Shown here: positions 22,624-35,800 of the stretch, piece by piece | How positions within the stretch are numbered: position 1 is the first letter of the stretch | Layout: every line of letters begins with the position of its first letter | Source of the DNA: Hyperoplus lanceolatus | Lineage: Eukaryota; Chordata; Actinopteri; Uranoscopiformes; Ammodytidae | Direction: 5' to 3' | DNA: 64,000 bases | Assembly: GCA_026929865.2 (NCBI GenBank) | Contig: CM049403.1 | Coordinates: 20,184,001-20,248,000 of the forward strand | Notes under the pieces: generated by a model | What the model was told of the DNA's origin: nothing | Seen by the model: the letters and a program-made list of their open reading frames with translations, nothing else | The model's database searches: none | Made by a program: the position numbers and the translations under genes

Positions 22624-25600
22624 TTTGTTTTTGTCAGCAGGTCCCATGAATAGACCAATGCTGGGTTCAGACCATTATTTTTTTTTACTATAAAGATGGT
22701 AAATGTGGGAAATTATGACTGGCCTAATTTGACACATTGACCACCTTCACAGATTAAAAAACATTATTGCCTTGACGGGGCTGAGACACAGGAGAGATAT
22801 AAAGTCTATACAGCTGGCGGTTTTTCTAGGAGTAACACACATGTAAACAAACGGTGACGTGGGCTGGCTGTGTTGTGTTTCAGAAAAGGCTAAAAAAAGA
22901 AAGTCAAAAACAGTGACCTTTCTTCTGTTTCACAGCTCCACCTGTCAACATCAACATCATTCCTCTTTAGCTTCAAATTTTTTACAATTGTGTCCCGGAA
23001 GAGCGGCCTGTGCTCCTATCGCAGAACAAAAGTGGAAGGGACAAAAAATTCTGATTTGTCATTTTGTGGGGCGTCTAGTGTGTCATTGGGCGCCTGAAAC
23101 TCAATTTCTATTCCTGAAGACGAACATTTTATTTATTTTTTTAAACTATTAAATACTTTCACTCCTAGAAAAAGTGAAAGCATTTACTTAGATAACTGGG
23201 CATTGTAACTTGTATCTAATTGTTTCACAAACAGAGGAAATTAGTGCAAATATTGGGGACTATTTTTATTCGCAGATGAATTAATATTTGGTGTTCTCTT
23301 GGGTGTTTCTGACAAGAGTATGTGGGATTGACTCTACATAAACTTCACAGTATTTTGTTTATTTTGGTGAATGTAAATGTAACCCAAGGCAAGTTTAGAT
23401 ATAAAGCATAATTCAGACACACAGAAATCCAAGGTGCTTTACAGAGGCATAAAAGAATACATAAAAATTAAGAAATAAGAAAATATTCAGATTGCATTTA
23501 AGAGGTAATAAAACAAAGAGTGAAAACAGGCAGACAAATTGTTAAAAATTAAAATAAATTGTATTTAAAACACAATAAAAACAAGTGATAAATGCAACAG
23601 TATGTCTCATTATGTAAATATGTTGTTATCCCATGATAAGTTGTTTAATAACTGATTTAACTTATAGTTCTTCATATGCAAATGTCCAGAGGGCCACAAA
23701 CCCATCATCCTTGGTCTGATTGTAAAACAACGGTTTCTCAAGGCACCAGATACGTCCAATGTCAAACAGTATGTTTAAACTGAATTACAAAATTAAAATA
23801 AGCGTTTTATTCTTAGGTGATAAAGCAACCAGCAGTAAAGAGACACAGACGGAGGTTTCTTTTTTCTATTCTACATACTACATCTGACGATAAAAACAAT
23901 CTAGTTAGGAAGCAGTAGGCATACTATTGGGAGAGATTTTTACTCTTTTATTTCATCATAACATTGCGCCTTGATCTTGCCTCTTGTTTTTATATCCATT
24001 GCATCCCCGTTTGTTTTCATATGGAGGCTTCGTCGATATGACATCACTTCACGTGCACACTGGATTGTGGGTCAGAATCGCCCAACTAGGATGTCGTTTT
24101 CAACACTAACAATCTTGGCCGGAGGAAGTAGGACATCCGGGTACTTCTAACCATCCTAAATCTGGCCACAAGAATCGGGACATCCTAAATCTTTTTTCTA
24201 CATATAGTAGAAAGTATGCGATTCGGAACGCAACCATAGCTTACAGTTCCCCCTAAAGTTATCATCCTGCAATCCTCTTCTTAAACTCTAGAGGAGGGCT
24301 TTGCTTGGTCTTGTATAGTCTGAACAACTCAGGCCATTTTTTCACCCCAATCGAACAAAATAATTTCTTTTTGACCCCCTGTTCAGTCTTTGTCTTCCGT
24401 ATAAGCGGAAGAATTATGCCTATTATTAATTCACAGTGTTGAACCCACTCGGGTGTATTTTCAGACCTAATTCATATAGCTAAATATCCCCCCCACACTT
24501 CAAATCAAACCAATTTGCGAAAATGTTCCTTTTCATTAACTTTAACTATAATTTGAGAACTCCCTATAACTAAAGAAGGTGAGCGATTCTGTTATTAATT
24601 GATGTCTAGCTATTCCTCACCCTTTACCTACCAGGTTTGGTGACGCTTCATCAGCGTGAGTGACTGTGCGCTTTCTTTAAAAACAAATCTCAGCATAACT
24701 TCTATACATTTCAAAAGGAACTGAGCTGTCCCATTGCCACCCCTTCCCGGAGCAGCTCGGCTGCAGCGCACATATTGAGCAGCAGCAGGTAGGGAGGATG
24801 GAGGGTCACACACAAAGGAAATCAATAGTAGCCAAGGATTGGGGTAGGGGTGTGGGGGATTGAACACATCCTCACCTTTGAGAGATACAGTGGGAATAAT
24901 AAGCTTTGACAAATGAGTTGTCAGAGGCAGTTTAATTTGATGATTGTCCCCTTCAAGAATGTTTATGAAGGACAAACACCACTATCATTCCTTAACATAC
25001 TGTGGCACCAGCGACTTGGGATAAAACATGTGACAATCAGCTTGCCTTGCTCCTGTAACCTAGGTCCCCTGAGGAAGGTCAATATGGGAGTCCATCTCCA
25101 CTGCTAGTACAGTCACTCGCATGTGTTTTAGACACAGCGGGACACATAATGAGGCAGTGTTTTCAGAAGCCTGCATCCACCCCCCACACTCCCATCTGTG
25201 GAAGGGATCAACACTGCCATTGATCACATCTGCAACGTGTGAATGTCATGCACACATGGATGTTAACTAAAAAGCACACGCCAACTTATATGAATGGACA
25301 TGTAAAATGTGGGTATGCAAATGCATCAGATACGTATCAGACTCGTCACCACACACGCACAACTGAGTTTGCAAAAACCGGAAACTGCGTCCAGAAGGCC
25401 TTGCCTGCGAAACCGAAAAAGAAGAAAAACTTGAACTATTAGTATAACTGGCCATGTCTTAGCGATTATGATGATTGTTCAATTATAACCTGACCCTTCA
25501 ATAAAGCTATATGCAGCACATTCACCAAATCAAATGAATCCATCGAATGATGCATATGTTCCCAAAAATGTGCAAAGCAGTTTCTGAGTGGCTCAGCTGC

Positions 25601-27255
25601 CCTTGCATGAAACACTGTCTACCTTGCCATTTCCTGTTGCTCCTTTTAGTTTGTTCACCTCCTTTTTCTCTTGCTCTCTCCATATAAAAATGCCTGAGGA
25701 ATGTGGATCATCCAACAGCCGCATTTTGTTTTTTCTAAAAGAAGGTCAGAAACAGTAAATATACAAAAAGGATTCCCCTCTGATTTGATCTGTATTTGTG
25801 TCCTCTCATTCTCAAAGGCACTTGAATAGGACCTAGTGCAAAGGCCTTTTTTTAATGCATTTAACAGGAAATCCTTTTTTCCTTTTATTCAATCTACATT
25901 TTAAGCCTGTTAGCAGGGACAGAGTTGTTGTTCTACAGGGCTACAAGCTGCTGCTGTACATGCAGTCCAGCTTGCACTGGTAGCGTGGTATGATAATGTA
26001 AGGGCAGGATATAAAGCACCACTGTTCTACTCAGATGAATAGTCATGATTCATAGTGGAGCATGAAGTGAGTCTTACTCTGGATGGTCTACTTTGTGTCT
26101 ACTTTTGATTATTCTTGGTACAATTTGAGTAACTTCTGAATTGGGATGAAGCATGGCTCTCTTTCTTATTTACTGAGATACAATTTCAATACAATTCAAG
26201 TTCCATCATTACGGGGATAGTGTGTTTTTACACCATTATTCTTTAGTTTCCTGAAATGTATAGCAGCAGTATAACTTGTAATGCAAACATGCTGTATAAC
26301 TTTAGAATGTACAGTTGCATGTGGATGTCAGCGAGGTCTCTCATTCACAGACAGCAGTTGCAGTCACTGTTGTGTTGTGAAGCAAATGTGTTCATTTGTG
26401 GGAAGATATTGACTTTGAAACTCGCAAAACAAAATGTGGCAGATTTTACAACTGTACCGTATATTGTTTTTGAGTCCACATCAAAATCTGAGATTTATAT
26501 ATATTTCTTACAATTAGAAATGGCTTATATGAGAACACGTTGGATGTCATTGCACATTTCAAAGTATGGATTGCATTCATGCATGTGGCAAAATTAGACC
26601 TATGAGTCTATTTGCCTTGTGTACAGCTAAGTTTCCCCATGCCTGAATCCAAGTTGGAGTTGCTAGCCAAGAAGTCTGTCAAATGTTGTTGGTTTAAAGA
26701 GACTAATGCTGATATGCAGCTACAGAAAACATTTTGATTAAGGCGTTTCCTCACATTCAGACATTAAATTCTCTTAGGTTGATGATGACACTTTTTTTAA
26801 ATGACATGTTTTTTTGTTTTAAACTTCCCACATCTGATGACAAGACTGCAAAGAAAAGGTTTACTTTTCTTTCTTCCAGTGAACTTTAGATAAGCTCTGA
26901 AGTTTGTTAGCTAGAAAATGCTGAACAAAACCAGTCTCATTAAGAATAATCCCTCCTTGAAAAAAAAACTGGGAAGTGCCACTAAAGCATGTATGTTTTG
27001 CTTATCTAATTACCCTGGCAGTAAACATATGTCCAAAAGGCTTCCAGTCAGGTGTTCATGACTCTGAAGGCAACCCATTCTGACTGTCTGGCACTGCGTT
27101 TTTTTTCTCCACGCTTCAGTGATGATCTCCCTTTGTGAAAAGGTGTGAGACAACAGTTCAACACCTGGTTTGTCCTTTGACCACCACACCTATGAGCTGA
27201 TGATATGGACGTGTGTTTGAAGGTCACATAGGAAACACCCTTAGTAAAACGTGTA
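22624..27255. other. Intergenic, no gene
   Basis: AT-rich intergenic DNA. Around 23410-23460 (CAAGGTGCTTTACAGAGG) and 23870-24235 (ACATACTACATC ... ATTCGGAACGCAACC) there are stretches resembling old fish repeats, but ends could not be fixed. No open frame here has recognisable domains. Confidence 0.4.
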
Positions 27256-27256
27256 G

Positions 27257-27350
<94 letters not shown>
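27256..27350. repeat. (CA)n microsatellite
   Basis: About 47 CA units with one interruption (AAACAC near 27281). Confidence 0.97.
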
Positions 27351-27353
<3 letters not shown>

Positions 27354-27596
27354 ATTCTCAACCATCACCAAGAAGGTTTTCTTCAAAGAGCTTCTGTCAT
27401 TTGCAAGTCAAATGAATAGTAAATGGAAAGTACCCCTGCAACGTACAGCACTTGTGTAAGTGTGTGTATGTGTGTGTGTGCGTGTGTGTGTTTGTGTGTT
27501 TGCGTTAGTCAAGCATTGGTTGGAGGTTTGACACAGATGAGGTTTGATTTTCAGCTGCTTTTAAAACTCCTTTCATGAAGCCGTAATACAGTTTTT

Positions 27597-28660
27597 CTCA
27601 GTTGCTTTGGTGCTTTTCTCAGATCAGAATGAAAATTCTCATAACTATTAGTTCAACCTCCACAACATTTAGTCATTTGAGCACATCATAGTAGCAATTT
27701 CTCCTTCCTCTGAACAAATTGCAAATGCTTTTGGACATGTATCAGTTGCTTTCATACAATTCTCTGCTGTTTTATAACATTGTCATTTGCTTATGTCATG
27801 TCAGTCAAAATGAACTATACTTATGGATGCTGAATAGTCGTTCCCAATAAAACTAATAGTCTTCATTTCATTGCTTGAGTCATTACATACAAAATTGTTG
27901 AACTAGTTATCAAATTCTGTCAAGCAAATTTTATACCTTTTCTTTATCATAGATACTTTCCTGGCTGGATTGCAAGGGATAATATCCGTTGTGATGTAGA
28001 TGAAAATATGTGGCCAGACAGACAGGAACGTCTGGATGTGCCAGAATTATTTACCTATATATGTTCAGTTACAATATGTCCTGTTGTATTGTTCACATTT
28101 GTGCACAGGTCTACCAAAAGGGTGTTTTTTTATGTTTGTTCTCAATAAGTGACTGAAGTGTTTTAATTCTTTTGCACAATGCTGTAGAATCGCAAAGAGC
28201 ATATACAGTAAAAATGTGAAACATACGTATTCAGTGTCTTGTACTCACTTACTCCCCTTACTACAGCAATGTGTAACTTTACTGTAGTTTTCAAATGGTT
28301 GTACAAGTAGTGTATAGTGCTGTCTTGAGCATTTTCAGGTAGTGTCACCGAGTTCTGACCTTTTTTTGCATTGGAAAACACTGAGAGAATAAACTGTCAC
28401 AATGAAAACATGACAAAGCCATTTGACTATCTTGTTAACGATGGTGTCAAGACTTCTCATTTTGATGACACTGGCAGTTTCATTGACATGAATACTTGGT
28501 TTTGAGGAATAGACTATCCATTTTGAGCAAGTGACGTACTTTTGCAGGTTATCCACTAGGTTTTGTAGTTTGCACTAATTGTTTTGAGAAATGCACTAAC
28601 TGCTGTGCAAATGTTAATAGTGATATGAGAAAAGCACCAAAGCGACTGAGAAAAACTGTA
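27597..28660. mobile_element. Non-autonomous DNA element, about 36-bp inverted ends
   Basis: A 1064-bp element starting TACAGTTTTTCTCAGTTGCT and ending in its inverse, TGAGAAAAGCACCAAAGCGACTG followed by AGAAAAACTGTA. Over about 36 bases only one position differs plainly. The interior is AT-rich with no recognisable transposase. I recall this terminal sequence from fish repeats but cannot name the superfamily with confidence. Confidence 0.75.
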
Positions 28661-28853
28661 ATTATTTGTTGTCAAGAGTTGCTTTGCTTTGATCACAGTA
28701 TACTATGTAGTAGCTAATGTTTAAACCTTAAAAATATGTGGTACTTACTTTGAGCTTGACTTGATAATGATGTATACTCATTATCAAGTCATATATACTG
28801 TGCACATATCTATATATGTGTGCATATATATATACATATATAGAGGGAGATAG

Positions 28854-28856
<3 letters not shown>

Positions 28857-28932
<76 letters not shown>

Positions 28933-28955
28933 TAGATAGATAGATAGATAGATAG
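28857..28955. repeat. (GACA)n(GATA)n compound microsatellite
   Basis: About 18 GACA units run directly into about 6 GATA units. Repeats of this kind are common in fish and are sometimes enriched on sex chromosomes of vertebrates; nothing here shows that. Confidence 0.97.
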
Positions 28956-31846
28956 TTTGTTAAGCACAGTACTGTTTCACCAGTCAATGATGACACCTTG
29001 TGGCCACATGTTTACTAGAGCTTTGAATTGTTTTTGTGCTGGAGATTGAGTGGAGTAATGAGCGCAGGGTAACACACAGATGGTGCTCTAGAGCCACAGG
29101 TCAGAAAGCTCTTAGCAAAAAAAGAATGAAAAAAAGAAAGAAAACTAATTGGCTCAAAGCCAGACTTTTGTTTATGTTGGCATTTATTTTTTATAATTGC
29201 TGCTTACCTGGCAGAAAGGCTGGGAAAAGTTGTTGAATCAAATTTAAATTTGTGTCATTGTACTAAACATTGTACTTCCACCTTCCCTTTATTTCCCCGT
29301 GTTCTGTTGGAATTATTGTGTTGTAAGACTCCAATACTCTGAACTTTGGAACCATTGGCTTACGATTTAGCAGATTAGGTTACATTTTCTAATGTTGATC
29401 TCATTATAAATCACCCAGGATAAGTGAAATGAAAGAGCAAACTGTGTTCTTGAGGAAAGAGCAATGATCAGCAAGTTAAAGATACAAGGTAGAGGTGCAC
29501 ATAAACCACAATGAGAATATTAGGGTAACATAGAGAAACAAAACAAAATATTGAAAGAACAACCTTAAACCATAGGCGTAGTAAAATATAAAACGGATAG
29601 TCTGTACTAGGCTTTTAAACAACGTTTTAAAATCTGGTAGTACAGATTTCACACTGAAGAGGAGCTTGTTCCACAGTACTGCTAAAATATTACAAGCACT
29701 AACCCTTTGTCTTCAACCAAGTCACCAGAAAAAAACGTTGTCAGGGAACTCTTCGGCAAGCGATGTCTTAAGACTGGACAGCGTCACTTTAAACAACATT
29801 GCAGAGGCATGATGGAGATCACATGGGGTCACTACGTGGTTTGATCACTTTTCCTCTCTTTTTCCTTTGTGTGCCAGCTTCCGACTAAAAAAGGGTCATC
29901 AAGATTATAATGCCAATTTCCAGTTAATCACCACCCCCACTGGAATTCTTGTTAATTTCCCTGGTAATGCCAACATGTTATGGACAGGTCATTGTCTTTG
30001 TTTTGGAAGGAATTACGGAGCAAAAGCTGTTGCAAAAGCTGTTGCAAAAGCGGGTCTATCAGCAGTGATAGACATTTATATGGCACAATCTCAACTTCTC
30101 ATTTATCTCACTGGCCTGATTGCGTAGGGGTGTTCACTGGAAGTCACAAGATGGATCAAAAGATAATTAAGGATACTTTGGTAGTCTTACATTCCTTTGT
30201 GAGTTTCTATCCGTCAATATAAGCAAAAATAACTTGTTGTAAAATGAATACATATGGAATTGGAGTGTAACAAAATCTTCTAACCATTAAACAATATGTT
30301 TGAGTCTGTGTTGTAGCAGTCTTTTCGCCGCCTCTCTGTTCAACCATACCCTCTATATGTGGCAGTACACTTAGCATTATATCATTTCAGGAAATTATGT
30401 AATAAATCAAACATGAACGGCCCTCCTAATAGGCTACCTACGAAGGAATGTATGAGGCGGTGAAAAATCTCAGAATGCACATGCATACCTCGAAAGAAAA
30501 GGTGCACACAGTGATCTCTTAAAATACTCCAGACTTTACCTCAGAGACTGTTCTGTGAATAGTGCATATTTTGAACTGCAACAGGCAGCTTATGTGGATA
30601 AAAAAGGGACAGAGCTGCATATTGAAACACACTCAAGATGGTGATTTAGCTTTATTTAGTGCCTACTTTTATTCGCAGTCAAACACAGAAAGTTTGGCCC
30701 TGTCCAAACCTAACAAGCCGGTGCTTGTTTCTGTGGAAAAGGGGACCAAAGAAAAACCTAAAACCATGTACAAGGTTCACGTAGATATTTCATTATTTCA
30801 GCTTCAGGTATAGGCAAGTTGCCCTGAATGAACCCCCCATGCAGCCTTTTCTCTGCGGAAGCCCTTCTTTTAGCAAGTGATGAGAGAAGTTTGGTCTGTT
30901 TGTTGACCGTGCACTCTCAGACCCCGTAGAATTTTGCTAAAGGCCAAAGGTCTCCAAGGTTGGGTTGGTGACCACCAGCCAGGACCCCATCAGGACCCAT
31001 AAATACAGCGGTACAAAACCAGTCTTGTTACTGCGGTGGCATGCTGAAAGTGGATGCAGCAAGCTTGACTGTGACGCGCCACAGCCCAGCCTGGTAGTCT
31101 TCACCCTTAGACCAGTGTAAATAAACACAACCAGCTATACAAACACTTTGGCTGGGGCTGGGAAAGCCCACGCAGAGCCCGCTACCAAAGGAGGGCGTCT
31201 AAGTATAGAGGGCTTGATGGAGCTGATGTTGCAACATTGTTTTTAAAGGGAGTTGTTTCCATGTCCATTTGGAGAGGAGTTAGGAGTAATGTTTGCGCAA
31301 TAAAAACATATCTAATCTTGAAACAATTTAAAGGCCAGTGCGGTGTGAGCTACGTGCCTCTCGAAAATCAAATCGATTCACAAGCTTTTTTATTAAACTG
31401 TGGTCATTTTTTGAGAGTCTTTTCCAACTGATAGATAAAATATTTCAATCATAAAAACACTACCTTCAAAGAGCCCATTTTCAGTATTATTTAGAGTAGT
31501 CACCTTACTTCTACATGTTCCAGATTTACATAAACTAAGTTGTAATCTTCTGTCTTTCCAGCTTGTATGAAATGAAGGACCAGTCAAAATGTGTTTTTTA
31601 TTAATGTGTCAACCCTTATTGATATTGAGATGTTTTCCGTCTCCTCTGTCCTATCTGAGGACTGCATGAAATTGTTTTTGTCAGCAAGACCTTGTGAGTC
31701 GGCAGCTTGACATTATGTAACTGTAATTCAATGATTAGTCAGTCATGTCAGGGGAATAATACGAAAAAAGCTATTTTCAATCTTTGCTGTTCGCCACTAA
31801 AGCGATGAACATTATGAAAAATGCGTATCTCCAAACAATATGAAAA
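28956..31846. other. Intergenic, no gene
   Basis: No gene recognised. A 12-base unit AAAGCTGTTGCA is repeated in tandem near 30021-30047. The part at 29475-29860 (GAGGAGCTTGTTCCACAG) resembles a dispersed fish repeat. Confidence 0.4.
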
Positions 31847-32865
31847 CAGCTAAAGTCATACCAAGTCATAAAACTGTTCTCCAAAATACTGGAAAAAATA
31901 TTATACACTAGATTGAATGAATTCATCACCAAACATAATATACTTTACGAACACAATATGGTTTTAGAGCAAAGAGAACTACATAATTTGCGATCATAGA
32001 ATTTGTAGACAAAGTTACTAAGGCAATAGAAAAAATTAATATGCAGTGGGGATATTTCTGGACTTAAAAAAAGCATTCAACACTGTTGATCATGAGCTGT
32101 TAAATAAAAAGTACAAATATATGGTATTAGAGGCATTGCACTGGCATAGTTATCCAGCTAACTACAGAATAGGAAACAATACGTTGAAATTCAAAAATAA
32201 ATCATAAATCACAATTGCTACAGGTTGCATGTGGGGTGCCCCAGGGTTAAGTGTTGGGGCCATTATTATTCATTCTGTTCATCAATAATATATGTGAAGT
32301 CTCAAAAACTGTCAAAACTGTTCTTTTTGCTGAAGACACAAACTTACTCTGCTGTGGAGACAACTTGGAACAGCTTCTGGATACTATGGAAAAGGAATTG
32401 AACAGGACGAAGATGTGGTTGGATGAAAATAGACTCACATTTAATTTTTGGGAACAGACCAACCAACACAGATAAGAAAATCATGATAAATGGTAAAGAA
32501 CTAGAAAGAGTATCTGAAATAAAATGTCTGGGAGTAATAATTGACAACAAATTAAGTTGAAAACCTCACATAAATTATATTAAAGCCAACATATCTAAAT
32601 CAATAGCAATACTGAATAAAACCAAAACCCACTGAATAAAACCTCTCTGTATACATTGTACTACTCCTTCATACTTCCTTCCATGGAGATATTGTCATAG
32701 TCTGTCTTTGTCTTGTCTTGTTTTGATTTTCCCTGTGTTTCCTGTTTTATTTTGGTATGTCTGTCTTGTTCCTCCCCATGTCCTGTCAAGTTTCCCGCCT
32801 GTGTGATTGCTGCTCCCTCCCCTAATGTGTGGCACCTGTCCCTCGTTGTCTACCCTGTTTTATGT

Positions 32866-35800
32866 ATGTAAAACATATTTTTGGCGCTGTTGTGGCGACA
32901 GGTGGTGTCGGCTGCTGTGTGCGCGTGTAGTGTGTTTTTACGTACTGTGTTTGTACTTTGCTACTAAAACCAGATCTTTTTGTAAATCAGATCTCTGAAC
33001 TAATAAGCTACTGGATTATAACTTTACTTTCCACATTGGGCAAAGATGCAAGGCTGCAGCGTTCATCTAATTCTGCTACTCTATCTGCTGTGGGGCTCTC
33101 GCTGTGGCGCGACTGCTGCACCATGGATCTCGGATGGGAATGGAGTTATCCGGTATTCGCGGGAGTACCTGCTGTCCCTCCAATATCGCAATCCCCCGAC
33201 CTATCAGGCTGGACTTTTATCTGACCCAGGGAGATCGGATGACCGGAGCCAAAGTCACCGAGGAAAAACAAGCAGGAAGCGAGGAAGAAGGGGAGGAGTG
33301 AGACAGAGGCTTAAGAGACTCGCCGGTAAGGGGGTGTGTCCTCCGCTGCCCTCTATAATGTTGGCAAATGTCCGCTCACTTCGCAATAAACTTGATGAGC
33401 TACAAGCAAACTGCAAATTACAGTGGGCATATAGAGAGGCCAGTCTGATCTGTATCACCGAGACATGGCTAGATGACACTATACCTGACTCTGAATTATT
33501 ACTGGATGGATTTGGAGTGCCACTTAGGTCGGACAGAGACTGCGCCAGCAGTGGGAAACGATTTGGGGGCGGGCTGTGTGTATATGTTAACGAGGCATGG
33601 AGTAGATCGGCCAGTATCAGAGAAACATTCTGCACACCAGACGTTGAACTATTATGTGTGTCTTTCAGACCGAGATACATCCCCCGAGAGTTTGGCCAAG
33701 TGACAGTGATAGCTGTTTATGTCCCGCCCTCTGGCAATGACGCACGCGCAGCAGAGATAATCACAAACTACGCTCAGCGCATTGAAACAGAACATCCAGA
33801 TTCACCTTTATTTATAATGGCGGATTTTAATTCATGCAGACTGACTAAATCATTACCAACATTCCAGCAGTATGTTAAATGTGCCACCAGGGGCAACAAT
33901 ACTCTTGATCTTTGTTATGGGAATGTGAAAAACGCCTATAGAGCAAGGCAAAAACCACCATTGAGCACTGCTGATCACAATGTAATACACCTCATTCCTG
34001 CCTACAAAACCCAGTTACAACGGGAGGGTGTATTAAAGAAAACAGTAAAGCAATGGGACAGCTTGTGCACTGAAGCTTTGCAGGACTGCTTTGAGTGTAC
34101 TGATTGGCAGGTTCTCACTCAAGCTGACAGTCTGGAGGAAGCCACAGATGTAGTTACAGAATACATAACATTTTGTGAAGAAAACATTGTACCCTCAAAG
34201 ACAGTCAAAATATTCTCCAACAATAAACCTTGGATTACCAAAGAACTCAAAACGACAATCAATGAGAAGAAAATTGCTTTTAATTCAGGAAATAAAATAG
34301 AATCAAAACTGATCCAGGCAAAACTCAACAAACAAATTAAGGCAGCCAAAAGAGTGTATAAGGACAAAGTGGAAAAGCTTTTCCAAGAAGGTAACGCCAG
34401 GGAAGCATGGAAGGGTGTTAAGACACTGGTCGGCCTCTCATCCAAATGCAACATAAAATGTCCCGCAGAACAAAGCCCATCTGAATTTGCTGAAGATCTC
34501 AACAATTTCTACTGCAGATTTGAGCAGAAAGACGTTCCCACAGAGACAGAGGCACTCATGAATGAGCTTACGGACAATACAGTATCCACAGCGGCATTTG
34601 CAGTACAGAGGGTGGACGTAGAGAACGTTTTCAAAGGAGTAAACCCCAGCAAAGCAGCTGGTCCTGACAGGATATCAGGTCGCCTCCTGAAGACCTGCTA
34701 CAGGGAACTCTCAGGAGTTTTCTGTGGGCTCTTCAATCGCTCCCTAGCAGAGCACTCCGTCCCTGCCCTCTGGAAATCCTCCATCATCTGTCCAGTACCA
34801 AAACACAGCAACCCCACCTGCAAAAATGACTTCCGCCCTGTAGCTCTAACATCAATCGTGATGAAGAGCTTTGAGAGGCTCCTTCTCACTGAACTGCAGA
34901 TGGAGGTGAGTGGCGTTACAGACCCACTTCAATTTGCCTGCAGGAAGGACAGAGGGGTTGATGATTCAGTTGTGACGCTGCTGCACAATGTCCACATGCA
35001 CCTGGAGAAACCAGGGAACTTCGCCAGGCTAGTGTTCATTGACTTTTCAAGTGCATTTAATACAGTGCAACCTCACCTCTTGGGCCACAAGCTCCAGAAA
35101 CTGGGTGTTAGTCCTCACCTCACCTTGTGGGTCCTTTCCTTCCTCACAGACAGACGGCAGTTAGTGAGATTCAACGGCCACTGTAGCTCAGTCAGAACCA
35201 TTTCCACAGGATGTCCTCAAGGCTCTGTGATCTCCCCAGTCCTGTTCACCCTATATACAAACGACTGCAGAAGTGGGAATCCTGACATGGTCTATATTAA
35301 ATATTCTGACGACACAGTCATCGTGGATACCACCAACTCAGGCCAACAACTGCAGTCTGCGGTGGACGACTTCTCTCTCTGGTGCAAAGATAACCATCTC
35401 ACCTTGAACATCTCTAAAACCAAAGAGATGGTCATAGATTTCAGGCGCTCCTCCACCAGCCCCCCTGCTCTTGATTTCGATGGCCAGATAATTGAGAGAC
35501 TGGAAGAATACAAATATCTCTGTTCCACCATTGATCACAAGTTCACCTTCAAAAGCAACACAGACCGCATGTTCAAGAAATGTCAACAACACCTGTACTT
35601 TCTCCGGAAGCTGCGACGACTGCAAGTCGACAAGTCAATACTCCAGTCATTTTACAACTGCTTCATCCAATCCACCCTCACCTTCAGCATCCTGGCTTGG
35701 TTTGGCTCCCTGAGTGAGGTGAACAAAGGTCCCCTCAACAGGATCATAAAGTTGAGTGTGAAGATCATTGGACAGCCACAGACCACCCTCACAGCCATAT

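Noticed and set aside
24628-24975. 115-codon minus-strand open frame
   Set aside because: No domain, no conserved-looking composition and no exon borders; consistent with chance in about 22 kb of intergenic DNA.
26256-26597. 113-codon plus-strand open frame
   Set aside because: No recognisable motif, AT-rich random-looking composition and no splice or promoter context.
27048-27419. Open frames over the (CA)n tract
   Set aside because: They encode Cys-Val or Thr-His repeats purely from the dinucleotide tract.
28857-28955. Regular repeats resembling a CRISPR-like array
   Set aside because: It is a tetranucleotide microsatellite without spacers in a vertebrate genome.
32251-32475. 74-codon open frame with GPLLFILFINNI as a gene
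   Set aside because: It is a surviving piece of the reverse transcriptase of the dead LINE at 31847-32692.
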